The position numbers and the translations under genes are program-made. DNA of 64,000 nt from Lucinisca nassula (taxonomy: Eukaryota; Mollusca; Bivalvia; Lucinida; Lucinidae): contig OY757015.1 of NCBI GenBank assembly GCA_963580285.1, forward strand, positions 130,259,688 through 130,323,687. Direction: 5' to 3'. Shown in pieces: positions 42,475-53,687 of this stretch (position 1 is its first letter; each line of letters begins with the position of its first letter). The notes beneath the pieces are model-generated. The model was not told the origin of the DNA and made no database searches. It saw only the letters and a list, made by a program, of their open reading frames with translations.

Positions 42475-42692
42475 ATCGCCCCAGCTCATCGGGGCTTCAA
42501 GAGAAATAGAATGGGTTGCATAATGCTTCTATGCAGAACTGAAACCAGCCGCATGGCATATGAGTACAGGTAAACCACTTAGAAGTTTAAAGCGTGATGC
42601 GAGTCGGACCGCCCATGCATACAAACCCTATTGGTTTCATTGGACGATAGGGCTTGAGATGTCAATTCATCTCAAAGTCCGGTAACAGTCCA
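42475..42692 (+). mobile_element. SINE S1, copy h, tail missing
   Basis: The head CCAGCTCATCGGGGCTTC through GGGCTTGAGATGTCAATTC. It stops before the GACGTTAAAC tail. Confidence 0.75.
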
Positions 42693-42734
42693 AGAATGCG
42701 GGTTATTGATAAAACCAGTTCTTTGAAGGGGTTC

Positions 42735-42811
42735 TAGTGAGTCTAGGGCAGAAATATGAAGTATATCAGTAAATTTAGACAGTAAATGTTTATAGGCGCG
42801 TTTTCATAATG
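42735..42811 (-). mobile_element. Pal-A end fragment
   Basis: AGGGCAGAAATATGAAGTATA to ATAGGCGCGTTTTCATAATG. Confidence 0.6.
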
Positions 42812-42830
42812 AATTGTTATTCCAAACATA

Positions 42831-43005
42831 CATTACAAAAACACGCCTATACAAGTACATTGCCAAATTTTGATCAGAAATGGAAATTTAAGTAGCTAGA
42901 AGATATTCTTCATACATCTGTTCAAAACATTGATTGCTGGGACTCGATAGAATCGCCTCGACAAGGCAGTTCTATCGAGTATCCACAATCTATGTTGTTC
43001 AACAT
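42831..43005 (+). mobile_element. Pal-A MITE, left half
   Basis: CATTACAAAAACACGCC, the AT-rich arm and a core with mismatches (ACTCGATAGAATCGCCTCG). The right arm is missing. Confidence 0.75.
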
Positions 43006-43645
43006 GTATTTCATGTAATCCCAGCCAGCTAGATTACAAAGACATGTTTCATGTAAGTGAATTCCAGTTCTCGGACAAAAGTAAGACTTCTTACTCGTAG
43101 CAAAATAAAGACTGAATTGTTTTTAAATGTGTAAGTTAATGAGGACACATAGACATATTTGAGGGTGCTGCACGTACATGTACGAGTAAGAAGTCTGAAA
43201 AGAAAACAACAAGAAGAGAAAGACAGTTGGTTCTGTCAGTTTTATTACAACGAAGCTAGGGAAACTTTGAATATGTAAAGTGAAATTATCCCAATTAAGT
43301 CTAACACATTTCCGCCAGTTTAGGACTGTATCCCTAAAAAGTGATGCTAGTCGGACCCGTCCTTAAATTCTAGCCCTATTATTGTTCATATTTCTGTCCG
43401 AAACCAAATGTCATTCTTTACCCGTTACTCGTTAGAACCACCTCGATGAGACAGTTCTAGTACCTATATACTGTGTTGTTGGAAGCAGTAGGAACATACC
43501 TTTTACATATTTCTTCCGAAAATATTCGCATATATGTATGTCTACGTGTCAGAAATTCATTCATTTGTTTATTTTCAGTAGTTCGTTTTCATTCATGCTT
43601 CAATAACAATAAAAAATTGTCATAAGATATTTTATATTAATCTTT

Positions 43646-43832
43646 TAACTGGTAATAGCGGTTTTACGTTAAAATGGCTATTACCAGTCAACTGGCAATA
43701 GCGGTTTTACGATAAAATCGCTATTACCAGTTAACTGGCAATAGCAATTTTATCGTAAAACCGCTACTACCAGTTAACTGGCAATAGCGATTTTATCGTA
43801 AAACCGCTATTACCAGTTAACTGGCAATAGCC
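43646..43832. repeat. 43 bp palindrome array 2
   Basis: The same dyad as array 1 (CAGTTAACTGGCAATAGC), about four units. The orientation of the spacer switches inside the array, from GGTTTTACGATAAAATCG to CGATTTTATCGTAAAACC. It lies 1.28 kb from array 1 and is followed by (ATT)n. Confidence 0.92.
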
Positions 43833-43837
43833 ACTTC

Positions 43838-43886
<49 letters not shown>
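43838..43886. repeat. (ATT)n microsatellite
   Basis: About 15 ATT repeats with one interruption. Another (AAT/ATT)n tract lies at 44145-44222. Confidence 0.95.
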
Positions 43887-43890
<4 letters not shown>

Positions 43891-43974
43891 TATTGAATAT
43901 TTACCCATAAGATGCCAGTCACAACCATTGCTGTCTACTTTGCCGTCTTCTGGTAACATTAAAAGACATTTATG

Positions 43975-44036
43975 GAGACAGTGTGATCCCAGATGAGACT
44001 GCTGCAGTCTGGTCTGGGACCACACTGTTTCCTGTA
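43975..44036. repeat. GATCAGAC-related hairpin
   Basis: GACAGTGTGATCCCAGATGAG pairs with CTGGTCTGGGACCACACTGTT around ACTGCTGCAGT. Confidence 0.75.
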
Positions 44037-44185
44037 TGAAAAAATGTGCTTTAAAGTTTGCAAAGACAATCAAGAGAAAAAATTTAAAGCTGCAGTTTTT
44101 CATGGCATCTTAAGGGTTGACACGAAATCACTAATTATTATAAGTATTATTAATAATAATAACAATTAAAATAATAATAATAATA

Positions 44186-44223
<38 letters not shown>

Positions 44224-44437
44224 GCTGTAAGAAATGCTTGATAAAATCCGAAGAAAAAATCGAGTTGATATCATTCGATATCAGGGTCCACTTGTTTAAA
44301 CCACCAATAGCTTAACGATCCCGTTAGTGATCAAACTGTCAACTGTGCTAGCAAGTATAGTATTTTAAATTCTGGCATTTTTGATGAAAAATGTGAATAT
44401 CTTTTGCATACATTTTTTTTCTTCAAAATAAATAAAT

Positions 44438-44717
44438 CATTAGGAAAACATGTCCGTAAGAAATAATGGTGTCCAACATGGTGTCAGAAAATGATAAATA
44501 TTAGGTAAAAATGATAACATCTTAATTATTTCTGCTTTCAACATAGATTGTGGGTGCTCGTTAGAACCGCATCAATGAGGCGGTTCTAACGAGTACCCAT
44601 AATCTATGTTTTTGAGCAAAAATGAAGCAGATAATGTATACCCCCGTAAACCCCACTTTTCTCTATATAAAGTTGGGTTTAGGGGGGTCTTCGTTTCACG
44701 GATTTGTAATCGTGATG
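44438..44717 (+). mobile_element. Pal-C MITE, complete
   Basis: The ends differ from Pal-A and Pal-B: CATTAGGAAAACATGTCCGT with AATAATGGTGTCCAACATGG at the left and CACGGATTTGTAATCGTGATG at the right. The hairpin core and CTCTATATAAAGTTGGGTTT arm are those of the superfamily. Confidence 0.88.
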
Positions 44718-44930
44718 AAATAAAGAAATGAAATATTAGTTTATTTGTAATAGTAAATTATCGAAATTTTAACGATTGTTAGTTTCGAACAACTGAAACC
44801 AGATCGCACGCTTACCCGTATATCTTCGGATTGTATCGATAGGCAACGTTGCAGTTGGTGACGTTCCACGGCAATGGCGTCACACGTAAAATAAAAAAAT
44901 GCAAACTTTTAGACTAAACTACCGTAAGGG

Positions 44931-45245
44931 CCCCGCCCATCGGGGCTCGAAGAAACATATTGATAACTGAGCTGAATGATGCTTAGACATAGTGCTGAAA
45001 CCAACTGAACATGACTACCGGTAAACCCCTTAGAGGCTCTTAGCCTGCCCAGGTAAAGTGGTGCGAGTCGGACTGGTGCATGCGAGTCGGACCATTCCTA
45101 CATATAAGCATTTTCCGTTTGTCTGGGCGGCAAGGCTTGAGATGTCATTTCATCTCAATGTCGGGTAAAAGTCAAACAAAGTCTCTAAAATGACCTAAAC
45201 AGTGTTGAGGGGGACGTAAAATTTTAATTTATACAAAAACAAACT
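44931..45245 (+). mobile_element. SINE S1, copy i
   Basis: CCCCGCCCATCGGGGCTCG head and GGGGGACGTAAAATTTTAAT tail. A short internal duplication of GTGCGAGTCGGAC is seen near 45060-45090. Confidence 0.8.
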
Positions 45246-45299
45246 ACTGTTATGACGCAGAATATGTTAAGCATTATCATTTTAGTATAAAACTACTGT

Positions 45300-45510
45300 T
45301 AACCGCACGGGTAGTTGGCAAACAGTGTAGGCCCAGATCAGACGCCGCAGAACGCGGCGTCTGATCAGGGCCTACACTGTTTGCAAAACGTTCAGCCAAT
45401 TTCCAAGTAGATTTTGAAGATAAGACAGCCTGACACCCCTAAATTTGGAAATGGACTCCTGGTTTATATAAAAAAGAAGATTCCATTTGGTACAAAAAAG
45501 GTTAATGACG
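45300..45510. mobile_element. ~210 bp hairpin-bearing element, copy 2
   Basis: The hairpin CAGATCAGACGCCGCAGAAC..GCGGCGTCTGATCAGGGCC is perfect over about 70 bases from GGCAAACAGTGTAGG. The rest matches 40378-40590. Confidence 0.85.
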
Positions 45511-45724
45511 CAAACTATGTATAATTAATGGGTGAACTTAGCAAACGTACGTACCCTCTTTTCTGTAGTTATATCGTGAACTTTGGCCATGAAATACATA
45601 TATATATATATATTGCTGGATGATCATATTAATGATATATAATTACAAAAACCGCTTCTCAAGATACAGGTCATGCATCTCCAAATCCACATTATGTTGT
45701 ACGAGGCCCACAAAATGGTCGAGT

Positions 45725-45725
<1 letters not shown>

Positions 45726-45757
<32 letters not shown>
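45726..45757. repeat. (CT)n microsatellite
   Basis: About 16 CT repeats. A (TA)n tract lies at 45595-45613. Confidence 0.95.
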
Positions 45758-45767
45758 ATAGATATGT

Positions 45768-46020
45768 CATTACGTAAACACGCCTATACAAATACACTGT
45801 AAATTTTACCAACGAAAAACTAAAAATTTTAAGATGAAAAATTGTAATATTTTTTCTTATTTCAGCTCAAAACATACATTGTGGATACTTGTTAGAACCG
45901 CCTCGAACGAGTACCCACAATCTATGTTTTTGAGCAGAAATAAGAAAAATAATGCATACCCCTGCAAACCCCAATTTTGCTATATGAAAATGGGGTTTAA
46001 GGGGTTCAAAATTATATATA
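45768..46020 (+). mobile_element. Pal-A MITE, right end missing
   Basis: CATTACGTAAACACGCC; a shortened core (GAACCGCCTCGAACGAGTACC); GCTATATGAAAATGGGGTTT. It stops in ATTATATATATTC. Confidence 0.82.
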
Positions 46021-46617
46021 TTCTCTTCCTTATACCTCCACATACCTTAATCAATACACCACTACAGTAACTGTTAACAGCAAGTCAAGTCGTTCTCTTT
46101 TCGTATGTAACTGGCCCATCTCTAGAAAAACACCCATATCGTTTTTGTGAAATCCTGATTGAAATAGTAGTGGTAGATGAGATCATTTTACCATACAACC
46201 TGATCTTTTGGACCAACTGGCCATGCTTTCTATTCGACATGGAAAAAACTATCTTTTTATGATGTCGTCATACGTCATGGCGCACGTGTCATTATTAGCT
46301 CAAACATGCCCATAGAGTGTCTTCATTGTTGCCGCACTTCGGCACGCCACCTCAAATGAAAATTTCGGAGACCATTTTTTTTTTCGTCGTTTTGGTAACG
46401 GTCTTCTCCTACGAGTAGTATATCTAAGATCTATCAACCGTCTTGTAGCATATTCAGGAACATCCATGTCAAAAGAATGGTTGAAAACGTGAAGGAATGA
46501 GAGAAATAGTTGTGCGCGGCGATTACGCGTAAATAGCATACGATAGTTTAAAGGTTATGGCATAGTACGTTCCTTCTTGGCTCCAATACTGATAAATTAG
46601 GGATAAAATGTGTCATT
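46021..46617. other. Upstream region, no supported gene
   Basis: A 79-residue minus frame (46300-46539) is basic (RRRRPLPKRRKKK) but shows no known domain and no partner exon, so it is left out. Confidence 0.4.
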
Positions 46618-46885
46618 GCGTTAACAAGCCGGTCAAATGTATAGCCCCCCCCCCCCCCCACACACACAGACCCCAAACTCCACTTTATATAGAAAAAACT
46701 GGGGTTTACGGGGATATACTGTTATTTTTCTTATTTCTGCTACAAGACATAGGCTGTGGGTACTCGTTAGAACCACCTCAATGAGCTCTAAAAAATTTGG
46801 TTGCTTTAAAAAAAATAAAATATCACGGATTTTCATCAGAAAAGTAGCCATGTTGGAGACAAGAAAAAATGCCCTATATCGAAAT
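46618..46885 (-). mobile_element. Pal-B MITE, worn
   Basis: It has CACTTTATATAGAAAAAACTGG and TACTCGTTAGAACCACCTCAATGAG, with the second core arm deleted. A C run of about 15 lies at 46646. Confidence 0.72.
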
Positions 46886-47589
46886 GAGCCGTATGTTGCG
46901 TAGAAACTTTCTTCAACATCTACCGTATTGTATCTAAATTTTTGGGTTGCACTAAAACAACGAATTAACAATGTAGCGTTGGTTCGGCTTGGAGCGCTTC
47001 CGAATGCTTTTCTAAAGCGTTTTTGTAACTTAACGTAACGGGTTTCTAACGTTTGTCGAGGGAAAAGAAATATATACACTTTAATGACCCGACATTGGTT
47101 CTGTTAGTCCAAAATTATGTACACATGTCTGCTTTAAATGCTATACACGATAAAGCATAAACAACTCATTAACTAATATTAAAATAAATAAATAAAGGGA
47201 ATGTCTTTCTCTAACGTGCGCTAACATAATGATTTGAAACTGTCAAATTGGCAAGCGAAATTAGGTTAGTGTTTCATTCTCATGCGTTTGCCTATCAGTT
47301 TTTAATACGACAAGATAAATCCAGTTCTTTTATTGAGGGTGAGTCTTTTTAATTATTCATCTCTAATTAATGATCAGTTCAGTTATTTGACATTTTACCA
47401 AATAACAAAAAACAAAAAACAATTGCCGTTCCTGAATCAGCGGAAGGGTGAGAAGACCGTAGAAAAGATTTAATGATAGAATGTTACTGACCCGGTGTAA
47501 CAGGCCGGTTCTTCCCCCTAGTCAGTTTCTTCCTCACCCTGTCAGTTTCTCCCCTCCCCTAAAAGTTTTTAGAACCATTGTAAACGAGC
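46886..47589. other. No gene; SINE-2 scrap
   Basis: 47425-47475 (CTGAATCAGCGGAAGGGTGAG, TAGAAAAGATTT) is the inverse of part of SINE-2. CCCTGTCAGTTTCTCCCCT-like runs near 47510-47560 are low complexity. Confidence 0.5.
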
Positions 47590-47591
47590 TA

Positions 47592-47993
47592 TTAATGCCT
47601 CACTATTTGTTCAAAATGAGTAAAAGAAACCATTCTGAATAAGTTTTGAGCCTTTATAGCAATACATGGAGATCTAACACCAGGACCCGTGCTATGGGAA
47701 GTCACCAAAGATAAAAACTTAGCTACACTATCCTCTGCACCTTCAGCCTTGGATATGATCGAATCGGGAAGGGCATTCCAATCTCTAATGGTTCGGGGGA
47801 AGAACGATTCTTTACAGCTGTCAGTTCTTGCAGGAGGGGTCTGAAACGCCAGTGAATGATGATTTCTACAGTGGCTAGCTTCGGGGAACAAGGTTAACTC
47901 CACTGAGGTCCCATATGCAACTACCATATTCCATGATTGGGCGAACAAGTCCCTTATAATTATGCTGTCTTCTTTACATCCTGAGGACACCAA
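47592..47993 (-). pseudogene. LINE 2 C-terminal region
   Basis: It contains SFFPRTIRDWNALPDSII and EGAEDSVAKFLSLV, the usual end of this polymerase class (R-x-x-x-WN-LP). LINE 1 keeps only EGAEDSIAKFNSLV of this. Confidence 0.82.
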
Positions 47994-48174
47994 GTGTTCT
48001 ACATGTATTCGCCTTAGTACACATGTTGCTAATGTGTGTATTCCATCTCAAATCGTGTGTGATTGTCACACCGAGACATTTAATAGAATTCACATTTTTG
48101 AGGACGGTTCCCTCTAAGGTGTCAGAAGCCTCAATTTTATTTGTTCTCTCCCTATTTATCTGCCTAATATTGCG

Positions 48175-48924
48175 TTAAACGGGCTGAAATCCCATGCCCC
48201 ATTTTCGTGCCCAACATCCTAATCTGTCTTTATCCATCTGAAGTTTTATTGAGTCCTCTGAATCTATAATTTTCTGATAGCAAACATAGATGTCTGCGAA
48301 CAGTCTTATTGTTGAGTCAATGTCAGTGGAAATATCATTAATGTACAGGGAGAATAGCATCGGACAAAGAACAGTCCCCTGTGGAACCCACAATAAAACT
48401 GGAGCCCCTACTGAAAATTCACCCATTTCCAATTCCATTACCAAATAATTTGGATTTATGCAGTTCACTAGGTGGGTGTCTAAAGCCTTCTTGAAGTCCA
48501 GAATAAATGTGTCCACCTGCCGCTCTTTGTCCAAGATTTTTACCCAATCATTAATACGTGTGCTAATCTGAGATTCATAACTATGCATTTTTCTAAATTC
48601 ATTTTGTCTGTCTGGCAGAAGTTTATGTACATCCAAGTGACCCATGATGTTTGAGCAGACTATGTGTTCAAGCCATTTACACAGAACACAAGTCAGGGAC
48701 ACCGGGCGATTATTACGAGCAAGAGCCCTGTCTCCGTTTTTGAAGAGTGGACAAAAGTTCGCTAGGAGCCATTCTTTGGGGATTCCGTCCGTATCGAGAG
48801 ATTGTTGAAACCGATGTGCAAAAACTGGACCTAACTCGATTGCTATCTCCTTCATGACTCTAGGATGAAGCTTATCAGGTCCTAAAGCTTTAGGCGGGTT
48901 CAAGTCTTTAAGTAACTTGATCAC
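48175..48924 (-). pseudogene. LINE 2 reverse transcriptase, catalytic site mutated
   Basis: A 250-residue frame covers fingers and palm: LKDLNPPKALGPDKLHP, NRPVSLTCVLCKWLEHIV, motif A as FILDFKKALDTH, motif B as VPQGTVLCPMLFSLYIND, and motif C as RLFADIYVC. In active enzymes motif C is (F/Y)ADD, so one of the paired aspartates is lost here. It is the longest preserved piece of either LINE. Confidence 0.9.
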
Positions 48925-49639
48925 TGCCGCCGCTGATATAACAATATTAACGATGGAAGGGGCCGATCTTCCAGTCAGTGGAACCTCTTTAAACTCAGTT
49001 GTATTAAACGCATCAAACTAGTTCCTCTGCTCTTTTAGAGTCCGATTCAGCAACTCCTTTCCCTCCTCTTTTATTAAGGGGTGGGATACCTTTGTCTGGC
49101 TTTCTTCTGGATAATGATATATCTGTGGAAATCTCTGGGGTTTAAAATTACATCACCTACCAAGTTATACATATACAAAGCATGCTGAGTTTTATGTCAT
49201 TCTTAATTTCTCGTCTCAAGTTTTCAAATTTTGCCCGGAGACGTTCTGCTTTGGCATGGCCCTTATATCTTTTTCCAAATCGTTCTTCTTATCTCTGGCT
49301 TAGATTATCTGGAGACTAAATATCTTCAAATTGTCCTGGTAAAGTTGTAAGAGTCAAATCCGAAGAGTTCTCATCACGAGTAGTGGAGTTAACACATTTT
49401 TTCTAAGCCAGCCATGATCATGTCAACCAATATTTGTCCTTCGAACGGACTCAGCATGGTGCCACGTTTGCTGAACCTAACGGGCAAACGACTCTTCAAA
49501 GTTGAAGTCACCTTCAACATGCACTACATGAATGTTTTTACCCTTATTCCGAGATTTAATCAGATCAAGCTAATCCTTAAATAACCGAAAGTATTCGACT
49601 GTGCCGTTTGGTGGTCGAAACCAACTTTGGGAAAGTAAT

Positions 49640-49790
49640 TGTCCTTTTTGGCTTTCCACTGTTGGTGTTTCCACTAAGGTCTAGTTATTTCATGTTTGTG
49701 TTTCCTTCCCTTTGGTGTCACTGATTGGAGCTGTTGGTTAATTGTATCGATTCCTGACCAATACCTTCGCTTCTAGTTTGCTATAAACTG
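49640..49790 (-). mobile_element. Rep-I fragment in LINE 2
   Basis: GGAAAGTAATTGTCCTTTTGG through GATTCCTGACCAATACCTTC then GCTTCTA, which is the constant end. Confidence 0.7.
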
Positions 49791-50364
49791 AGAAGTTTTG
49801 TTTATAAAAAAGCCATGACCCAAACATATTCTGAGTCGTTTTCCAGTTCCATGAATGGCATATGAGAGATGTGTCTGTGAACGAGCAACATTACACCGCC
49901 ACCACGAGAGTTTCTATATTTTCTTTAGACATTGAATTCACAAGTTCAGGGACAAGCTCCGAAGTCATATTTGAACTGTCAATCTTTGTTTCCTGGACAG
50001 CCACAATATGTAGTTGGTGACTATCGAGGAAAGCTAAAAGTAAAAGTATTTTTCCTCTTGTACGACAATGTTTACACCGCAAAGATTCAAGCCTTTTACA
50101 AAATTCGGCTTTCTCGTGTCAGTAGTTGGAGATTTAATTCATTTTTCCTTTGACAGAGGTTAAAATTTTGTTTTGTTTTCTAGTTCTATAGGTTCGTTGA
50201 GAACCTGGTACTTCGGGCATATCCATGAAAAACTGGAATTTACTAATTTGCCATACTCAGCATCTGAAAGGACAGCACAATATGTGTAAATCCAAATTTC
50301 ACACTTGTCACACTGAACTGCCTAATTTTCATTTAGAACATCACCGCTGCAAAAGCCACAGTCT

Positions 50365-50602
50365 TCTGTCGCGGTTTGTTTTTGCTATGGTTTGTCTTTG
50401 GGTGTTTATGTCGCTTATATTATTTTATTTTGGATAGCCTATTGGCCATTTTGTGGGAGGTTGCTGTCCTTTTGGCTTTCCGCTGTCGGTGTTTCCATTG
50501 GGGTCTGTTGTTTCATGTTTGTGTTTCTTTCCCTTTGGTGTCTCTGATGAGAGCTGTGGGTTAATTGTACCCGTCCCTGATCATTGCCTCCACTTCTATT
50601 TT
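50365..50602 (-). mobile_element. Rep-I fragment in the LINE 2 zinc-finger region
   Basis: GTCGCGGTTTGTTTTTGCTA through TGATCATTGCCTCCACTTCT. It interrupts the LINE frame after TRYCKDSK. Confidence 0.75.
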
Positions 50603-50926
50603 GCTATCTTTGCAATACCTAGTTCCAACTCCAATTACAAGCTCTAGCAATTGGTTTTTATGCAATTCAGAACATGAGGAAAGAAAACGCTTTTCACAAC
50701 CCTCACATTCTATCCATTTCTGAGTCTTTGCAATACTTTTGCACAGCCCATAGCGAAACCTTGGGGCGGGGATAGTTTCATTGTCTCCGGTCAAGATTAA
50801 AAGAATGACCAAATTTGTTCCACCTGAGGACTTGAAGTTGCGTAAGCTCTCCAAACGTCTTCTGTTCCCAAACTTCATAGTTAAAGTAAAGTACTGAGAA
50901 ACTATCGCAGTGTTGCTCTTTTGCAA
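50603..50926 (-). pseudogene. LINE 2 ORF start with decayed 2A site
   Basis: The frame reads NLVILLILTG, DNETIPAP, RFRYGLCKSIAKTQKWIEC and CEKRFLSSC. Where LINE 1 has NPGP this copy has IPAP, so the skipping motif is lost. The C-x-x-C and C/H pairs that follow suggest a small zinc-binding domain. Confidence 0.75.
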
Positions 50927-51414
50927 TCATGCACTCCTGATTTCCATCATCCGGGTGTGTTTTGTTACTTAAATTCCAAAAGGTGAATCAAAGTACCAAG
51001 ATCACTTGAAACAGGGAGACCTTCATTTTAGTATACTGGGCAATTGCGTGTCCAACAATAATACAATATAAAGAGCTCGGCACACTCAAATATCTGAAAA
51101 CACTTGGTTTCCAGTCGTTTGCCAGCTGTACGGACAGTACACAATCGCTGACTAGCTGACAACGCAATGCTCATCAAAATGAACGTAACAATTCTGATAC
51201 CAAGTTTTGAGCAGCTAGTGCACTGATAGCTACAAAGGACATGAGACTGACCTCTATGCAAAGAATAGATTAGTCTATGTCATCGGCTGATAGGTCGGGT
51301 TTCGTAAACTTCTCGTGAATTTTCGACATCTCGTGAATGGCGACCCATTTAACGACCTCTATGTATTGGATAAAACATTTAGACCTCTTTGGGAAAAGGC
51401 AAAGATAAAAATAT

Positions 51415-51682
51415 CATTACGAAAACACGCCTATACAAATACATTGTAAATTTTACCACCAAAAAATGAAAATTTTCAGATAGAAAATTTGATATTTTTC
51501 TTATTTCTGGTCAAAATATGGATTGTGGGCACTCGTTAGAACCGCCTCATCGAGGCGGTTCTAACGAGTACCCATAATCTATATTTTATGCCAGAAATAA
51601 GTAAACAAGGTATACCCCCGGAAACCCCAGTTTTACTATATAAACGTGGGGTTCAAAATTATATAGGCGTGTTTTCGTGATG
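51415..51682 (+). mobile_element. Pal-A MITE, complete
   Basis: CATTACGAAAACACGCC to GGCGTGTTTTCGTGATG, with a perfect core CCGCCTCATCGAGGCGG. Confidence 0.92.
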
Positions 51683-51908
51683 GCATTCAATCAGGTGTGA
51701 AATTATTGTAATAGAGGTTATCAATCTCATTTCAAATTGCATAAGCTATGCAGTTATCTTATGACTGTTTGGACACTAGTCAAAACGAAGGCCGGGGCAA
51801 TAGCGCATCCGATCGTCCACAACACCTCGGGGCAATAGTTTTGATGATTTTCCAAACAGCCTTGAAATAACTGTTCTATTACCCAATCCAGCATTCAGAC
51901 ATTCTTTT

Positions 51909-52185
51909 CATTACGATAACATACCCGTCATAGTGCATTTTTTACATCTCCAAAACGGTAAATTATCTAAAGAAAATTTATGATATTATTCTTTTTTATA
52001 CTAAAAATATAGGTTGAGGATACTCGTTAGAACCGCCTCATAGAGAGGCGGTTCTAACGAGTACCCACAGCATATGTCTAGGAGCAGAAGTAAGAAAAAT
52101 AATGTATACCCCCGTTAACCCCAGTTTTCTCTATATAAAGTGGGGTGTAAGGGGGTGTTTACTTCACGGACTTGTTAACATGATG
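51909..52185 (+). mobile_element. Pal-B MITE, complete
   Basis: CATTACGATAACATACCCGT to GGACTTGTTAACATGATG. The tip is CCGCCTCATAGAGAGGCGG. Confidence 0.88.
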
Positions 52186-52312
52186 TTGAATGAACGCTTT
52201 CCTGTGTAATCTGCGTCATTCAGTCGGCATTGTTTACATTTCTTTGAATGTCGCGTGCCGTTGCCTAGATACTGTTCCCTGCGTCTCTTGTGTTGGGAGC
52301 AACACAGATGAT

Positions 52313-52583
52313 CATCATGCGAACAAGTCCGAGAAATAAAGACCCCCCCTAAACCCCATTTTATATAGAGAAAACTAAGGTAAACATTATTGGTCGTATT
52401 TCTGCTCCAAAACATAGGTTATGGGTACTCGTTAGAACCGCCTCATTGAGGCGGTTCTAACGAGCACCCAAAAACCAATGTTCTGAGTATAAATAAGAAA
52501 AATATTACAAATTTTCATCAGAAAAATACCTTTCTTGAGGAATGAAAAAATGCACTATATCTCACGAATGTATTATCGCAATG
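52313..52583 (-). mobile_element. Pal-B MITE, complete
   Basis: CATCATGCGAACAAGTCCG to CACGAATGTATTATCGCAATG. It is inverted to the previous copy, 127 bp away. Confidence 0.88.
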
Positions 52584-52894
52584 AACGGAAAACCGACCCA
52601 ACCGTCCAATAGGAAAACCAAATGTATTGGACGTTCAGGCTCAATCTGGTTCAAACTAACCCAAATAGACAAACATACACCATAATGCTTTATATAACAG
52701 ATTTAGTAATAAAAGCTTATTAATTGACTTTCCGGTATTAATCGGAGGTCATATGTATTAACACTAGGTCTACCAATATTAACAGGAGGTCAAGTGATTT
52801 CGTAGTAGGCTGAGGTAAAAAAAAAATCAATAAATAATTAATAACATCATATTTACAAGCTCCATTCAATATAAAATAGAATAATAAATTATTT

Positions 52895-53052
52895 TTACTT
52901 CAAACACATGTAGGGGTGTTCGTTAGCACAACCTATTTCCTATGTTTTAAGTAGAAATAAGAGAAATAACTGTACATCCTGTAAACCCCAGTTTTCCCTA
53001 TATAAAGTGGGGTTTAGATGGGTACTCATTGTAGGGATATGTTATCGTGATG
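52895..53052 (+). mobile_element. Pal-B MITE, right part
   Basis: A remnant of the core (GTAGGGGTGTTCGTTAGCAC), CCCTATATAAAGTGGGGTTT and ATGTTATCGTGATG. Confidence 0.72.
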
Positions 53053-53069
53053 TAAACCATCATGGTGTA

Positions 53070-53619
53070 CATTAAGAAAACATGTCCGTGTGAAATAATG
53101 GCATCCAGCATGTTGTCAGAAGTGACAAATTTTAGGTAAAAATGATAACATCTCTCTTATTTCTGCTTTCAACATAGATTGTGGGTACTCGTTAGAACCG
53201 CCTCAATGAGGCGGTTCTAACGAGTACCCACAAGCAATGTTTTTGAGCAAAAATAAGGCAGATAATGTATACCCCGATAACCTCACTTTTCTCTGTATAA
53301 AGTGTCATGGGGTTTAGTGGGGTCTTCGTTTCACGGTTTGATTGATTGATTGATTTGAGGTTTAACGTCGCCGTCAACACTGTAAAGGTCATTTTGGAGA
53401 CGTTGCTTCCAATTTTGTGGGACTTTTACACGACATTGAGATGAAATGACATCTCAAGCCCTGCCACCCAGTGAAACCAATAGAGTTTATAAGCATGGAC
53501 TCGCATCGCTTTACCTGGGCAGGCTTAGATTCTCTAAGCGGTTTACCAGTACTCGTGTGCGGGTCGGTTTCAGCTCTGCGTGGAAGCATCATGCAGCCCA
53601 TGGACTTGTTATCGTGATG
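53070..53619 (+). mobile_element. Pal-C MITE split by S1, just upstream of gene 2
   Basis: CATTAAGAAAACATGTCCGT, a perfect core, and CTCTGTATAAAGTG at 53291-53304. The S1 SINE then intervenes, followed by the right end GGACTTGTTATCGTGATG. It ends 68 bp before the gene 2 start codon, and its TATA-like box has the same direction as the gene. Confidence 0.88.
53338..53601 (-). mobile_element. SINE S1, copy j
   Basis: The tail is (TTGA)n TTTGAGGTTTAACG and the head stops at CATCATGCAGCCCA (5' truncated by ~35 bp). It lies inside Pal-C, between its arm and its right terminus. Confidence 0.88.
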
Positions 53620-53687
53620 AATCCAATGATAGGTGAAAATGCGAGTACAATGATTTCAGACGGATAAAACCACCTTAGTTGGGAATA

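Larger units (their letters stand above)
47590..51242 (-). mobile_element. CR1-like LINE 2, decayed, with nested Rep-I pieces
   Basis: Same family as LINE 1. On the minus strand, from right to left: the leader (51242-51001), the ORF start with a mutated 2A site and a Cys-rich zinc-finger-like part (50926-50620), endonuclease pieces (50082-49891 and 49600-49320), fingers and palm (48924-48175), and C-terminus (47993-47592). Rep-I pieces are inserted at 50365-50600 and 49640-49790. Stops and shifts make it inactive. It lies in the shared upstream region of the two transporter genes. Confidence 0.85.

Noticed and set aside
46300..46539. Basic minus-strand frame (RRRRPLPKRRKKK)
   Set aside because: No partner exon, no known domain, and frames of this length are common in this window.
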